Counted from the first letter of the stretch, positions 22,779-30,894 are shown. The stretch is 47,961 nt of DNA from Methanobacteriota archaeon (GCA_004195515.1 PSPR01000004.1:1-47961); one strand, 5' to 3'. Notes: generated from the letters alone by a model not told the origin. Made by a program: numbers and translations.

Positions 22779-24961
22779 GCCTTGGAGATTCTCTCGATTA
22801 AGACCGCTTTATTGCCACTCGAAGGGATGCCCATCGACTTTGCCAACTCGACCAATTCCGCCTTCTTCATCTTGGAATAATCTACCTCTGTAGTGGTTTC
22901 TTCTTCGGTTTCGTCCTCTGATTCTGCCGATTGCTCAGGTGCTGCTTCCTCTTCGGTTTGTTCGACCATTTGTGCAGGAGCTTCGACTTCTTCAGGGCTT
23001 TCAAATGGGATGAACTCGATACCCAGAGTATTCCTGATATTCATTAGAGCGATGTCTAATTCTGGTAGATTTAATCGGCCGTCTCCGTTGATATCCATAA
23101 CCTCAACCAATTTGGAAATATCCCAAGGGGGTAGGTCAGCGATGTCAGCAACACTGAGAGCATTTGAGAATTCGAACATGTCGATTTCGCCAGAGTTATC
23201 GACATCTGCCCAAGAGAAGAATTGAGCGGTGGTGGTTCCACGGCCACATAGCCAGCGGGTTAAGATAACCAAATTCTCATCGAACTCGGCTGGGAATTCA
23301 TCGACTTTGTCCTCATGTAAATCTGCGCTAACCTCAATAATGGTCATACCGCCTTTGGATTCATCTTCGGACGAACCGATAACCAATGTTGTATCGAGCC
23401 CGACTCCGCGGCCGAACAATGCTCGTACCGAGGTGTTGCCTTCTACCAAATTGTAAACCGATACATCGCTTGAGACGCTCATTCCAGCCGCTTGTGGCTT
23501 GCCGAAGAGCAAGGTTTTGACCATACTCGAACCAGCCAATAAGAATCCGATAGTCACGCCATAAAACGCAAAGGCTGCGGTCAGACCAAAGCCGGAAACC
23601 GCGCTCGCTGGATCTTCGACTCCACCATCTGTTAGAGCGCTGATGCTCCAATCGCTCATCAATGCGGTAGTGGTTGCAACCACACCGCCAACGATGACCA
23701 ACCATGTAGCCGAAGACGCATTGCCTTCGAGGCTTCGACCAGCTGCGATCGGGTAAGAATGGAAGAGTGCCGCTAAGCAGAATAGGCCGCCGATGACATA
23801 GAGATAAGCCATATTGGTCGTATCCGCCATAGTTGCCATAGTGCTGTCTCCAACCATTACATTGAGTCCGGTGAAGAAGGCTAGAAGTGCAAAGATTGGC
23901 AATAACATGGCGCCAGCTGCTGCTGCGATCGCCCCAGGGCTGCCGATAACCGAACTAGCATCGCCACGCATGGTGCCGAGCATATTTATCGATGCACCGA
24001 TGACGGGGAATAATCCGATTGTAACCGCAATTGCACCGACCGCTTGAACCAGACCACTCGCATGAGTTGCTTCTGCTAAGAAGAATGGTGGGACCGATAC
24101 GAATAGTAACATCATAGAAGCCTTGGTAAGCGAACCAGACCAAATCGGTCGGCCGCTAACATGGGGTATCACGTGGTATCCAACTGCAAACATCAGAGCG
24201 AGTGGGACCCACCCATTGGAGATTATATCGGCGATCCAAACCATTCCTGTAACGCCGAATACTTCGCCGAATAAGCTGATGACTCGGCTGAAGAAAAGGG
24301 TTGAAAGTGCCATCATCAAAAACCAAGAGGATACGCCGATAGGTGCATTGCCACGATTTCCAGATGTGATGAAAACATTGACCAGTAGACTGAGAACAAG
24401 TCCTGCTGAAATCAGACCGAATAAGGCGATTTGAAGATTGCCAAAGTCAAAACCAAGCCAAGAACCAATAGCTGGTAAGAGCAGAACAGCCATGGTTTGG
24501 AGGGTCCAAACCATCGCCATCAAAGAAGCATTCGATTCACTAGCGAGAGCGCTTCCGGTCGCTCTTGAATGAGCGACCATCGAGCCACCCAATAAGATCG
24601 AGAAGACCGCTGTGGTCATTGCGACTTGATTGAAGTAATGCATTGAACTACCATCGTCCCACGACCAGCCCCAGTTGGAAAGAGAATCCAATGCGGTAGG
24701 ATCGTAAGCGTGCCAAGAGGCGAGGAAGCCACCGGTGCCTGCACATACGAGCCAAAATACACCGTATTGCATCCAGGTCTTTGCGCCAGACCCTTCCTTA
24801 TTTTGGAACATGTCTGCCGCTGGACCTGGTGCTTTTTCAAGCAAAAACATGCCGAATTGGCGCAGGGGTGCGCTCATTTCGCCAAGTCCTTTTTGAGTAT
24901 AATGTGAAATTAATCCGAGGAAGACTACCAATGCTGCTGCTGTTAGAATGATTGAACTCAT
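22775..24961 (-). CDS. Degenerate haem-copper-oxidase subunit I-like membrane protein with EF-hands and SAP-like tail
   Basis: This 728-residue protein has about 12-14 membrane helices in residues 1-520. By eye the helices follow the order of cbb3-type oxidase subunit I (CcoN): MHYFNQVAMTTAVF matches helix II, YHVIPHVSGRPIWS matches the YYxVPKxxxRPxYS region, and THASGLVQAVGAIAVTIGLFPV matches the HHxxYTxxPDW region. Most metal ligands appear to be gone: the copper His of helix VI (WYGHN) is an S-N-G stretch, the HH pair is a single His, and the HxH haem pair is YLY. So it is probably not an oxidase. After a soluble linker come two canonical EF-hand loops (DVDNSGEIDMFE near residue 585, DINGDGRLNLPE near 622), a Glu/Thr-rich stretch, and a SAP-like motif (KMKKAELVELAKSMGI, about 694-728). 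The ATG at 24961 is preceded by GGTG and lies 8 nt after the small upstream gene. Confidence 0.6.
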   Translation of the reverse strand: MSSIILTAAALVVFLGLISHYTQKGLGEMSAPLRQFGMFLLEKAPGPAADMFQNKEGSGAKTWMQYGVFWLVCAGTGGFLASWHAYDPTALDSLSNWGWSWDDGSSMHYFNQVAMTTAVFSILLGGSMVAHSRATGSALASESNASLMAMVWTLQTMAVLLLPAIGSWLGFDFGNLQIALFGLISAGLVLSLLVNVFITSGNRGNAPIGVSSWFLMMALSTLFFSRVISLFGEVFGVTGMVWIADIISNGWVPLALMFAVGYHVIPHVSGRPIWSGSLTKASMMLLFVSVPPFFLAEATHASGLVQAVGAIAVTIGLFPVIGASINMLGTMRGDASSVIGSPGAIAAAAGAMLLPIFALLAFFTGLNVMVGDSTMATMADTTNMAYLYVIGGLFCLAALFHSYPIAAGRSLEGNASSATWLVIVGGVVATTTALMSDWSISALTDGGVEDPASAVSGFGLTAAFAFYGVTIGFLLAGSSMVKTLLFGKPQAAGMSVSSDVSVYNLVEGNTSVRALFGRGVGLDTTLVIGSSEDESKGGMTIIEVSADLHEDKVDEFPAEFDENLVILTRWLCGRGTTTAQFFSWADVDNSGEIDMFEFSNALSVADIADLPPWDISKLVEVMDINGDGRLNLPELDIALMNIRNTLGIEFIPFESPEEVEAPAQMVEQTEEEAAPEQSAESEDETEEETTTEVDYSKMKKAELVELAKSMGIPSSGNKAVLIERISKA

Positions 24962-24969
24962 GATACCAC

Positions 24970-25242
24970 CTAATCCGAGAGAACTCCTACGATGAGATTG
25001 GCAATTATCCAAACGCTGCCGATCATGATGCCGATCAAATAGTACCAAATTCCCGAAGCGCCGAGATTGCCCATCAACGGAATGATGCTTGATATTAATG
25101 GGATTTGGTCCCAGCCGAAAATATTACTGAACATTGCGAGTAAACCGATGAGGCCTACCGCCATGATTACGATTATGACCCGGGATGCTGCAGGTTCTGC
25201 ATTCCCTTCTGAAACGTCCGGCATTAGGTTGTTGAAAGACAT
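24970..25242 (-). CDS. Small two-helix membrane protein, unknown
   Basis: This 90-residue protein has a polar N-terminus (about 20 residues), two membrane helices (about 22-44 and 63-87) and only a two-residue C-terminal tail. No family is recognised. It is followed after 8 nt by the oxidase-like gene and then by YchF with overlapping codons, so the three are a probable operon. Its size and topology would suit an accessory subunit of the larger membrane protein, but this is a guess from position. The ATG at 25242 has a GGTGA ribosome-binding site directly after a perfect eight-base-pair hairpin, and a TATA-like box lies upstream. Confidence 0.6.
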   Translation of the reverse strand: MSFNNLMPDVSEGNAEPAASRVIIVIMAVGLIGLLAMFSNIFGWDQIPLISSIIPLMGNLGASGIWYYLIGIMIGSVWIIANLIVGVLSD

Positions 25243-25251
25243 ATTATCACC

Positions 25252-25270
25252 ATGACCCCGTAGGGGTCAT
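25252..25270 (-). promoter_or_regulatory. 5'-end hairpin ahead of the small membrane protein gene
   Basis: ATGACCCC-GTA-GGGGTCAT is a perfect eight-base-pair inverted repeat with a three-base loop. On the minus strand it ends immediately before GGTGA, the likely ribosome-binding site of the gene starting at 25242. A TATA-like TGTTTATGA (25291-25299) would place transcription start near 25269, at the edge of the hairpin. No U-tract follows, so it does not look like a terminator. Confidence 0.5.
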
Positions 25271-25275
25271 TCGGT

Positions 25276-25285
25276 CCACATGTGG
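25276..25285. promoter_or_regulatory. Perfect palindrome between TATA-like box and predicted start site
   Basis: CCACATGTGG is a perfect ten-base palindrome. It sits between the TATA-like box (25291-25299) and the predicted transcription start near 25269 for the minus-strand operon, a position where a bound repressor would block transcription. Only symmetry and position support it. Confidence 0.3.
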
Positions 25286-25315
25286 TTCAGTCATAAACAT
25301 TGACCAATGAATCAC

Positions 25316-26482
25316 TCAAGGTGAACGCAGATGAGCCAGCGCATCGCCACGGCGATTTAGCCCGACTCCAAGGGGGACCGGTATCGAATTATCGAGAGTG
25401 ACCTCTTGTTGCCAAACCTGTTTACAGTCACAATCTAAGCCCTCTAATTCGAGTAGGTCACCGCTGACCGAGTAGCGTTCTATTGCGCCAACGACCTCGG
25501 CATCACACTTGCCACAATTATGAGCACCTCGGGTCTTTCCGCCCGCGGTAGGGTGGATAATTAAGCGGGAAACTTGGTCATCCGCACCATTTCCAGCATC
25601 GCTCGGATGGATGTCGTGGTGAACGTCCTCGATGAGGCGAATCAATGACCAAAGCCAAGGTGGGCGGTATTCGTTGGCTCGATATAATCTATCGATTACG
25701 GTTCCGCGCTGAATATTCATCGGATTAACTGAAATTTCATCGCTGCGTTCAGCCACATCTCGAATCCACTTTGCGGTGTGAACCACCGCATCTCCCTCAC
25801 TCATAAATGGCGGTTTGAACATTAGGTAGGTCTTGACCCGAAGGCCGAATTTTTGCAGATTTTCGACCGCACGATCCCAACTTTTGATGCTGAACCCCTT
25901 GTTGACATGGAATCTCAAAACCTCATCATCATAGGCCTCAAGGCCGATAGCGACAGAAAATTTTGGATTGATCTTTGTCGCCCAAGCCAATTTTTCTTCG
26001 CTCATTTGCTCGGTACGGCTTTCGACTACCAATTCCTTGCCCATCTCATGGCAATCCTTGAGGACCCGCTCTTGAAAATCGACTGGAATTTCGCGGTCTT
26101 CCAACAGGCTGCCCGAAGTGTAAACTTTGATCATACCCATCGTGTCTAAATCATCGAATTTCGCCAATGAGAATTCCCATTGTGAATGAAGATCTTCACT
26201 GGTTACATCATCACGTGTATCGTTGAAATACCCGCAAAATGTACAACCAGATGACCACCACCAATGACAACCCTTAGTTCGTAAAATGACCGTTAATGCT
26301 GTGGTTGGTGTGCCGTCTGCAAGTGTTTCAGGAGTATAGTAAACCGTTGCTGGATATCGTGCATCCCAACTGTTTTTTCGCTCTTGAGCCCAAGGTGCAT
26401 TGGCTGGTGCCTTGACCAAATCATGAATCTTTAGAGCTTTGGATTCGGACTGGCTTAACATCGTCAATGGGTTGCCTGCCAT
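25316..26482 (-). CDS. raSEA: Archaeosine-synthesis radical SAM protein, RaSEA-like
   Basis: This 388-residue radical S-adenosylmethionine enzyme is probably RaSEA, which works with ArcS to turn the lysine adduct of preQ0 at tRNA position 15 into archaeosine. The iron-sulfur cysteines are Cys72, Cys80 and Cys83 in GCHWWWSSGCTFCGY. This C-x7-C-x2-C spacing differs from the usual C-x3-C-x2-C of radical SAM enzymes and, as I recall, fits this family. Further features are a KVYTSGSLLEDREIP segment, VVESRTEQM, VAIGLEAYDDEVL, and extra C-terminal cysteines in HNCGKCDAE and LDCDCKQ. The ATG at 26482 gives the expected lead. It ends 73 nt ahead of the next gene's start, across a region with two palindromes. 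The identity supports an archaeal origin. Confidence 0.75.
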   Translation of the reverse strand: MAGNPLTMLSQSESKALKIHDLVKAPANAPWAQERKNSWDARYPATVYYTPETLADGTPTTALTVILRTKGCHWWWSSGCTFCGYFNDTRDDVTSEDLHSQWEFSLAKFDDLDTMGMIKVYTSGSLLEDREIPVDFQERVLKDCHEMGKELVVESRTEQMSEEKLAWATKINPKFSVAIGLEAYDDEVLRFHVNKGFSIKSWDRAVENLQKFGLRVKTYLMFKPPFMSEGDAVVHTAKWIRDVAERSDEISVNPMNIQRGTVIDRLYRANEYRPPWLWSLIRLIEDVHHDIHPSDAGNGADDQVSRLIIHPTAGGKTRGAHNCGKCDAEVVGAIERYSVSGDLLELEGLDCDCKQVWQQEVTLDNSIPVPLGVGLNRRGDALAHLRSP

Positions 26483-26522
26483 GCTTATCGCTCCAACCTA
26501 TCCCGTTTCAACCTACCTCGGT

Positions 26523-27572
26523 TCAATACAATGAAGATTCAAAGAAAGAAATCAGCCTAGATTCGTATTCGTCGGTATCGCTAAGCATCAAAGAAACGTG
26601 TTGGTCTGACTCTAAGCCCTCGCCAACATCGTAACGAATAATCGAATCTTTAATCCAACATTCGATATTGCCTTCAATCGCGTTTTCCTTTGCCAATTCA
26701 CACATTTTTTCACCGTGGTGAACCATCACTCTTGGATCTTGCTTGCCGTGAACAACGTACATGTGGCGGTCGCCGATTCCACTAGCCGCGAGCAAAGGGG
26801 AGTGTTGAACCAAATCTTCACCGGTTGCAATTTTACCAGCAAAAATCCCTGCTCCGCTCAAAAATGTGGGTAGGCCTTGGTAAGCTAACTCTTCCTCGAT
26901 GATCAGGCCCATATCAGAAAAGCCTGAATCAAGCCAAACCGATTGAATTCTTGGTTCTAAGGAAAATGTGATCGCCGCTGCTCCCGCGCCCATCGAAGTT
27001 CCGAATAATCCAATCTGGCCAACCTTTGCGCCCTCGTTTTCGATCAACCAATCATGAACCGCTATCACGTCGCGCCATTCCTTTTGCCCGGCCGAGACTC
27101 GGTTGTCCTCAATCGAGGATTGGCCGTGGTCTCTCATATCGAAAGTCATGACATTGAACCCGGAATTTATCAGCATTCCAGCAGGGAGTAAAATCGAGCC
27201 ACCAGCTTTGCAACCACGAATGCCGTGAACGAAAATCACCCACGGTGCGCTCGCGTTGGAAACATAGTACCAAGCCGACAAAGATAGATCCTCATCCGGT
27301 ACTTCGATGAAAGTACTCTGGTGACCTGGCCACCAATATTGGGATATATTTTCCATGATCTCGGAGGTGATATTTTCGGTATCGGTCGCGTTGGTAATTG
27401 CTATTTCATGTCGAAGAGGAGCGAAATTTTCTGGAGTATTTTGGTCGAAATTTCCCCAACAATCGGTATTGGTAGCTGCGACCGCATCGTAAACCTGTCT
27501 TCCGGCAATATAATACCCGGTCGGCATAACCATAACGAGCATCAATAAGAACGTGAATAATTCCCTCTTCAC
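26523..27572 (-). CDS. Membrane-anchored or secreted alpha/beta-hydrolase
   Basis: This 349-residue serine hydrolase has a hydrophobic N-terminal helix (about 6-24), either a signal peptide or an anchor, and an alpha/beta-hydrolase domain. The catalytic triad can be placed: Ser193 in GTSMGA, Asp279 in HGKQDPR and His325 in SDQHVS. The oxyanion strand is VIFVHGIRG. Asn-x-Thr/Ser sites cluster in the region after the helix, consistent with an outside location. The substrate (ester, lipid or peptide) is unknown. The start is GTG at 27572, overlapping the stop codon of the phosphatidylserine decarboxylase gene (GTGA), so the two are probably translated together. A lipid-related role would fit but is not shown. 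Confidence 0.8.
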   Translation of the reverse strand: MKRELFTFLLMLVMVMPTGYYIAGRQVYDAVAATNTDCWGNFDQNTPENFAPLRHEIAITNATDTENITSEIMENISQYWWPGHQSTFIEVPDEDLSLSAWYYVSNASAPWVIFVHGIRGCKAGGSILLPAGMLINSGFNVMTFDMRDHGQSSIEDNRVSAGQKEWRDVIAVHDWLIENEGAKVGQIGLFGTSMGAGAAAITFSLEPRIQSVWLDSGFSDMGLIIEEELAYQGLPTFLSGAGIFAGKIATGEDLVQHSPLLAASGIGDRHMYVVHGKQDPRVMVHHGEKMCELAKENAIEGNIECWIKDSIIRYDVGEGLESDQHVSLMLSDTDEYESRLISFFESSLY

Positions 27573-28414
27573 ACCTTCACCTCTCGGTAAAGAATTGTCG
27601 AACCCGCTTGAACGAATTCGCCTTTCGGATGTTTGGGGTCATCGGCTTCTGCTGAAATAACACATGGTTCAAATCTAGTTGCTGGAACCCTGACATCCAC
27701 TCTACTTCCGAGTCGAATCATTCCGAATCTTTGACCTCGGCGCATTTGGTCACCTTCTCCGGACCATGGGATAATTGTTCGAGCCAATGCCCCAGAAATC
27801 TGCATTACTTCGACTATCAATCCATCTGCGCGCTCGAATAATGTGCGAACTCTCTCATTGAATTCGCTCTCTTTTCTGAACGCGGGTAAGAAGGGTCCAC
27901 GGCGCTTTCCTTTGCCGGTTCGGTGCTCCATTCTGGTGATAGTCCCAGCTATCGGGGCGCGGTTAACGTGAACGTCGAGCGGAGACATAAATACCGCCAC
28001 TCGCCAAACATCTGTATCTGCTTCCTCCCCGGCTGGTACCGCTTCGAAGCGCTGCTCGGTTGAAAATTCAAGAGGTTTTTCGCAAGGTTCTTGATGCCAA
28101 GTTCCGGTGAATTCGTCCTCTTGGGCATCGTCCATCTCCGCTGGAGAAGGACGGCGGCCGATGGCTCGCTCGCGTTTTACGAACATTACATGGCCATCGG
28201 CTGGGCTGACGATGAGACCTTCCTCTTTGGGAATAGGTCGGTCGGGGTCACGCCAGAAATTTGCAAAAAAGGCTGCTAACATCAAGGTCAAAATTCCGAA
28301 TGCAGGAGCGAGCCCAAATAACGGATCAACAAACCAACCAACCAAGATGAAACCGCAGCCCATCAAAGTCGGTGTAATAACAGGCATCAGGCCGCCACGG
28401 GCCAACATTGCCAA
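27569..28414 (-). CDS. psd: Phosphatidylserine/archaetidylserine decarboxylase proenzyme
   Basis: This 281-residue membrane enzyme makes (archaetidyl)ethanolamine from the serine lipid. Two hydrophobic helices open the protein (about 10-55). SPADGHV follows, then an unusual hydrophilic insertion of about 45 residues, then the signature VAVFMSPLDVHVNRAPIAGTI and the self-cleavage site GMIRLGSRVD. Cleavage between Gly236 and Ser237 would create the pyruvoyl group. TTG at 28414 has a GGGGTG ribosome-binding site at good distance; ATG at 28408 is the alternative. It follows the coiled-coil gene by 13 nt and overlaps the hydrolase gene by 4 nt. In archaea the substrate is normally archaetidylserine. 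Confidence 0.88.
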   Translation of the reverse strand: MAMLARGGLMPVITPTLMGCGFILVGWFVDPLFGLAPAFGILTLMLAAFFANFWRDPDRPIPKEEGLIVSPADGHVMFVKRERAIGRRPSPAEMDDAQEDEFTGTWHQEPCEKPLEFSTEQRFEAVPAGEEADTDVWRVAVFMSPLDVHVNRAPIAGTITRMEHRTGKGKRRGPFLPAFRKESEFNERVRTLFERADGLIVEVMQISGALARTIIPWSGEGDQMRRGQRFGMIRLGSRVDVRVPATRFEPCVISAEADDPKHPKGEFVQAGSTILYREVKV

Positions 28415-28427
28415 AGTGGTTCACCCC

Positions 28428-29387
28428 TCACTGTCCTTCCCAAGGATCTTGCCCATCGGACCAGCCGGAACTGGATTCTGGGTCGGTTTCCTCAGGGGTT
28501 TCTTCTGTTGAATCCGCTTCTTCCTCAGGGGTTTCTTCTGTTGAATCCGCTTCTTCCTCAGCACCATCTTGTGCTGCGAAATCCACAGCTGCCGCCGCAA
28601 GTTCTGAACCTTTCAGGTAACGATTACCGTCGATGTCGTAAGCTTTTGCGAATTCGATGAATGCGTCTCTATCCTTGATGCCATTCTTATCCATGACGCC
28701 AACCAAAACATTTTCTGACCAATTCCACTCATCATCTTCAGATTCATCGGTGCTGGTCGACTCGGTTGAAACCGCTTCTGTTGAATCGATAACCGATGCT
28801 TCGTCGATAGTCATCTCAGCGGCTCTCGCTTCAACCATTTCATCCATGCGCTCGGCGATCGCTCGTCCCATGTGTTGGGATTGGCGCTCAGCTTCTGCTG
28901 CTGCTTCGATCATCTCGTAGCGGTTTTGAATAGCCTTGTTTAGATCTTCGAATAATGACATGTGATCCATGTACCACGAATCTCGAGTTTGAAGTTCGAC
29001 AACTGCCAATCGCAAATCGTTATCCAACTCTTCTGCGATCGAAAAGACCTTGCCTAAGCGGTCTTTTTCACGAGTGTATTTTTCTTCCATCTTTTCGAGT
29101 TCTGGCTCTAGATGTTCGACTTGCTTACCAGTCTTGGAAGATTTGAATTCGAGTTCACGAATTCGTGCGTCTTTTTCGGTCAATAATGACTCTAAACTCT
29201 CTTTTTCGATCTCTCGGTCAACGATTTCGGTTTCTAGAACTTCGACCTCTGCTTTAGTATCGAGCAATTCTTTTTCTTGCTGCTCATAAGCCGAATAGAG
29301 TTTGAGAAGACGGTCGGTTTCCTCGCCTAGGCTCTCTTCGAGTTCTTTTATCCTGACCTCAGGAGTGACGGTGCTGGTTTCAGACAT
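28428..29387 (-). CDS. Coiled-coil protein with EF-hand-like pair and acidic repeat tail
   Basis: This protein of about 319 residues has no signal peptide or membrane helix. Residues about 5-130 are a long heptad-rich, strongly charged coiled coil. A helical part follows, then a Ser/Thr/Glu stretch, then a helix-loop-helix region near 205-245 with two EF-hand-like loops (MDKNGIKDRDAF and DIDGNRYLKGSE). The second lacks the Gly at loop position 6, so calcium binding is uncertain. The tail is acidic and contains an 11-residue unit (EADSTEETPEE) repeated twice plus a partial copy, encoded by a perfect 33-bp tandem repeat. I do not recognise a family. The ATG at 29387 has GGTGAG at good spacing; GTG 29396 and ATG 29390 are alternatives. 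It precedes psd in the same run. Confidence 0.65.
   Translation of the reverse strand: MSETSTVTPEVRIKELEESLGEETDRLLKLYSAYEQQEKELLDTKAEVEVLETEIVDREIEKESLESLLTEKDARIRELEFKSSKTGKQVEHLEPELEKMEEKYTREKDRLGKVFSIAEELDNDLRLAVVELQTRDSWYMDHMSLFEDLNKAIQNRYEMIEAAAEAERQSQHMGRAIAERMDEMVEARAAEMTIDEASVIDSTEAVSTESTSTDESEDDEWNWSENVLVGVMDKNGIKDRDAFIEFAKAYDIDGNRYLKGSELAAAAVDFAAQDGAEEEADSTEETPEEEADSTEETPEETDPESSSGWSDGQDPWEGQ
28488..28561. repeat. 33-bp tandem repeat, two full copies plus eight bases
   Basis: Two identical 33-base units lie at 28488-28520 and 28521-28553, and the first eight bases recur at 28554-28561. They encode the acidic 11-residue unit of the coiled-coil protein. Perfect identity means the duplication is recent or copy number is changing. 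Confidence 0.9.
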
Positions 29388-29397
29388 CATTCTCACC

Positions 29398-29412
29398 GAA
29401 GGCTACGCCTTC
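29398..29412 (-). promoter_or_regulatory. 5'-end hairpin ahead of the coiled-coil protein gene
   Basis: GAAGGC-TAC-GCCTTC is a perfect six-base-pair inverted repeat with a three-base loop. On the minus strand it runs directly into the GGTGAG ribosome-binding site of the gene starting at 29387. A TATA-like CTTGATATG at 29434-29442 would place transcription start near 29412, the edge of the hairpin. The arrangement is like that at 25252-25270. Confidence 0.4.
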
Positions 29413-29475
29413 AGATTGACCCACCAATCTCCCACATATCAAGCCGACGCTGCTAAGACCGTGGGTAATAGCGGT

Positions 29476-30894
29476 TCAAGAGTGGTGTTGATGGTGGCAA
29501 GCGATAACTTGTGCAACACAACAAGTCACCGATTTTGCACATGGGATATGGGTGAATTCATTCGGTCCGTGAGCGTTGGACTCAGGGCCTAAAATGCCAG
29601 TGATCATGAATTCGGCCGACGGAAATTGTTCCTGCAACATCGGCATGAATGGAATGGTTCCACCCTCGCCCATAAATTGGACCGATTTGCCAAAAAACGA
29701 TGACGAGGCAACTTCTAGTGCTTCGAGCATCCAATCGCTGAGAGGTTTGGCATGAAATCCATTGGCCGGATGTTCCAAATCAAAGGTAATATGAGCACCT
29801 TGAGGCGGATTTTCAGTCAGGGTTTTCTCGATGAGTTCACTAGCAGCGTGACAATCTACTCCGGCCGGAATTCGGATCGATAATTTCAATTTTGTATTGG
29901 TTCGGAGGGTATTTCCACCATCGGCACATGCCGGTGCGCCATCAACCCCGGTAACTTCGAAAGCCGGGCGCCAAGTGCGATTCAGGATTAACTCACGCAA
30001 ATCCCCATCATTGGGGGAAACACCATCGAGCAAAGGAAATTTCGAATGGATTTCATCTCCGAGAATTAGGGCAGCTTTTTCTGCTTGCTCTATGCGTTGT
30101 TGAGGAATCTGGGTCCATAATTGTTCCAGGATAATTTTCCCGGTCGCCGAATCCGAAATCCGGTCGAGAAGATTACGAGCGATTCGGAACGAAGACGGGA
30201 TAATTCCTCCCGCATCGCCCGAATGCACACCAGCACTCGAGACCGCGACGTCCAATGTCGCCACAATTACGCCCCGTAACGAGGTCGTCAACCAAAGGTG
30301 ATCCCAGTCTCCAGCGCCGCTGTCAAGGCAGACAACAAGTGAAGGAGTTCCAATCCTATCGGCTAAACTCATCAGGTGGGAAGGTAGATCTGGCGAGCCC
30401 GATTCTTCGGAGGCTTCTACTATTAATTTGAGGTTAGCATGAGGGATTCCTTGCAATTGCAATCCTTTGATAGCGGTCAAAGATGCATAGGCACCGTAGC
30501 CATCATCTGCGCCACCCCGGCCATATAATTTGTCGCCTCGGCGCACCGGTGTCCAAGGGCCTAAACCTTCGTGCCAACCGACAAATTCCGGTTGTTTGTC
30601 TAGATGTTGGTAGAGTAAAATATTCTCATCGATAGTTCCAGGGACCTCCATGTAAATCAGCGGAGTCCGCCCCGGAATTCGATTTATTTCAACCGTCAAT
30701 CCCTCTATGTCTTGGGCTCTGCACCAAGCGGCAATATGCTCGACTGCAGCCTCAATATGACCGTTTTTTTCCCAATCTGGGTCGAATGCTTCAGAGAGTG
30801 CGGGAATGCGAATATAATCGCTCAAAGATGAGATGATTTCATCCTCCCACTTGTTTTCTACATACTCACTCAATGCATCTGGGTCGAGGGGCAT
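29476..30894 (-). CDS. M20-family metallopeptidase (carnosinase-like dipeptidase)
   Basis: This 472-residue zinc peptidase of family M20 probably cleaves dipeptides or N-acyl amino acids in the cytosol. The two-metal site is visible: His97 and Asp99 in YQHLDKQPE, Asp130 in GRGGADDGYG, the catalytic Glu163 with Glu164 in ASEESGSPD, the Asp of CLDSGAGDW, and the His of NAHGPNEFTH near the end. The central dimerisation domain follows the LTTSLRG strand. The start is taken as ATG 30894 (MPLDPDALSE). The frame continues upstream to 31077, but that stretch lies across the divergent methyltransferase gene and has no domain support. The tail ends in a His-rich HHQHHS. It is divergent from the methyltransferase, 51 nt apart. 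Confidence 0.88.
   Translation of the reverse strand: MPLDPDALSEYVENKWEDEIISSLSDYIRIPALSEAFDPDWEKNGHIEAAVEHIAAWCRAQDIEGLTVEINRIPGRTPLIYMEVPGTIDENILLYQHLDKQPEFVGWHEGLGPWTPVRRGDKLYGRGGADDGYGAYASLTAIKGLQLQGIPHANLKLIVEASEESGSPDLPSHLMSLADRIGTPSLVVCLDSGAGDWDHLWLTTSLRGVIVATLDVAVSSAGVHSGDAGGIIPSSFRIARNLLDRISDSATGKIILEQLWTQIPQQRIEQAEKAALILGDEIHSKFPLLDGVSPNDGDLRELILNRTWRPAFEVTGVDGAPACADGGNTLRTNTKLKLSIRIPAGVDCHAASELIEKTLTENPPQGAHITFDLEHPANGFHAKPLSDWMLEALEVASSSFFGKSVQFMGEGGTIPFMPMLQEQFPSAEFMITGILGPESNAHGPNEFTHIPCAKSVTCCVAQVIACHHQHHS

Noticed and set aside
28488-28561. CRISPR-like repeat.
   Set aside because: The units are directly joined without spacers and keep the reading frame of an acidic protein tail.
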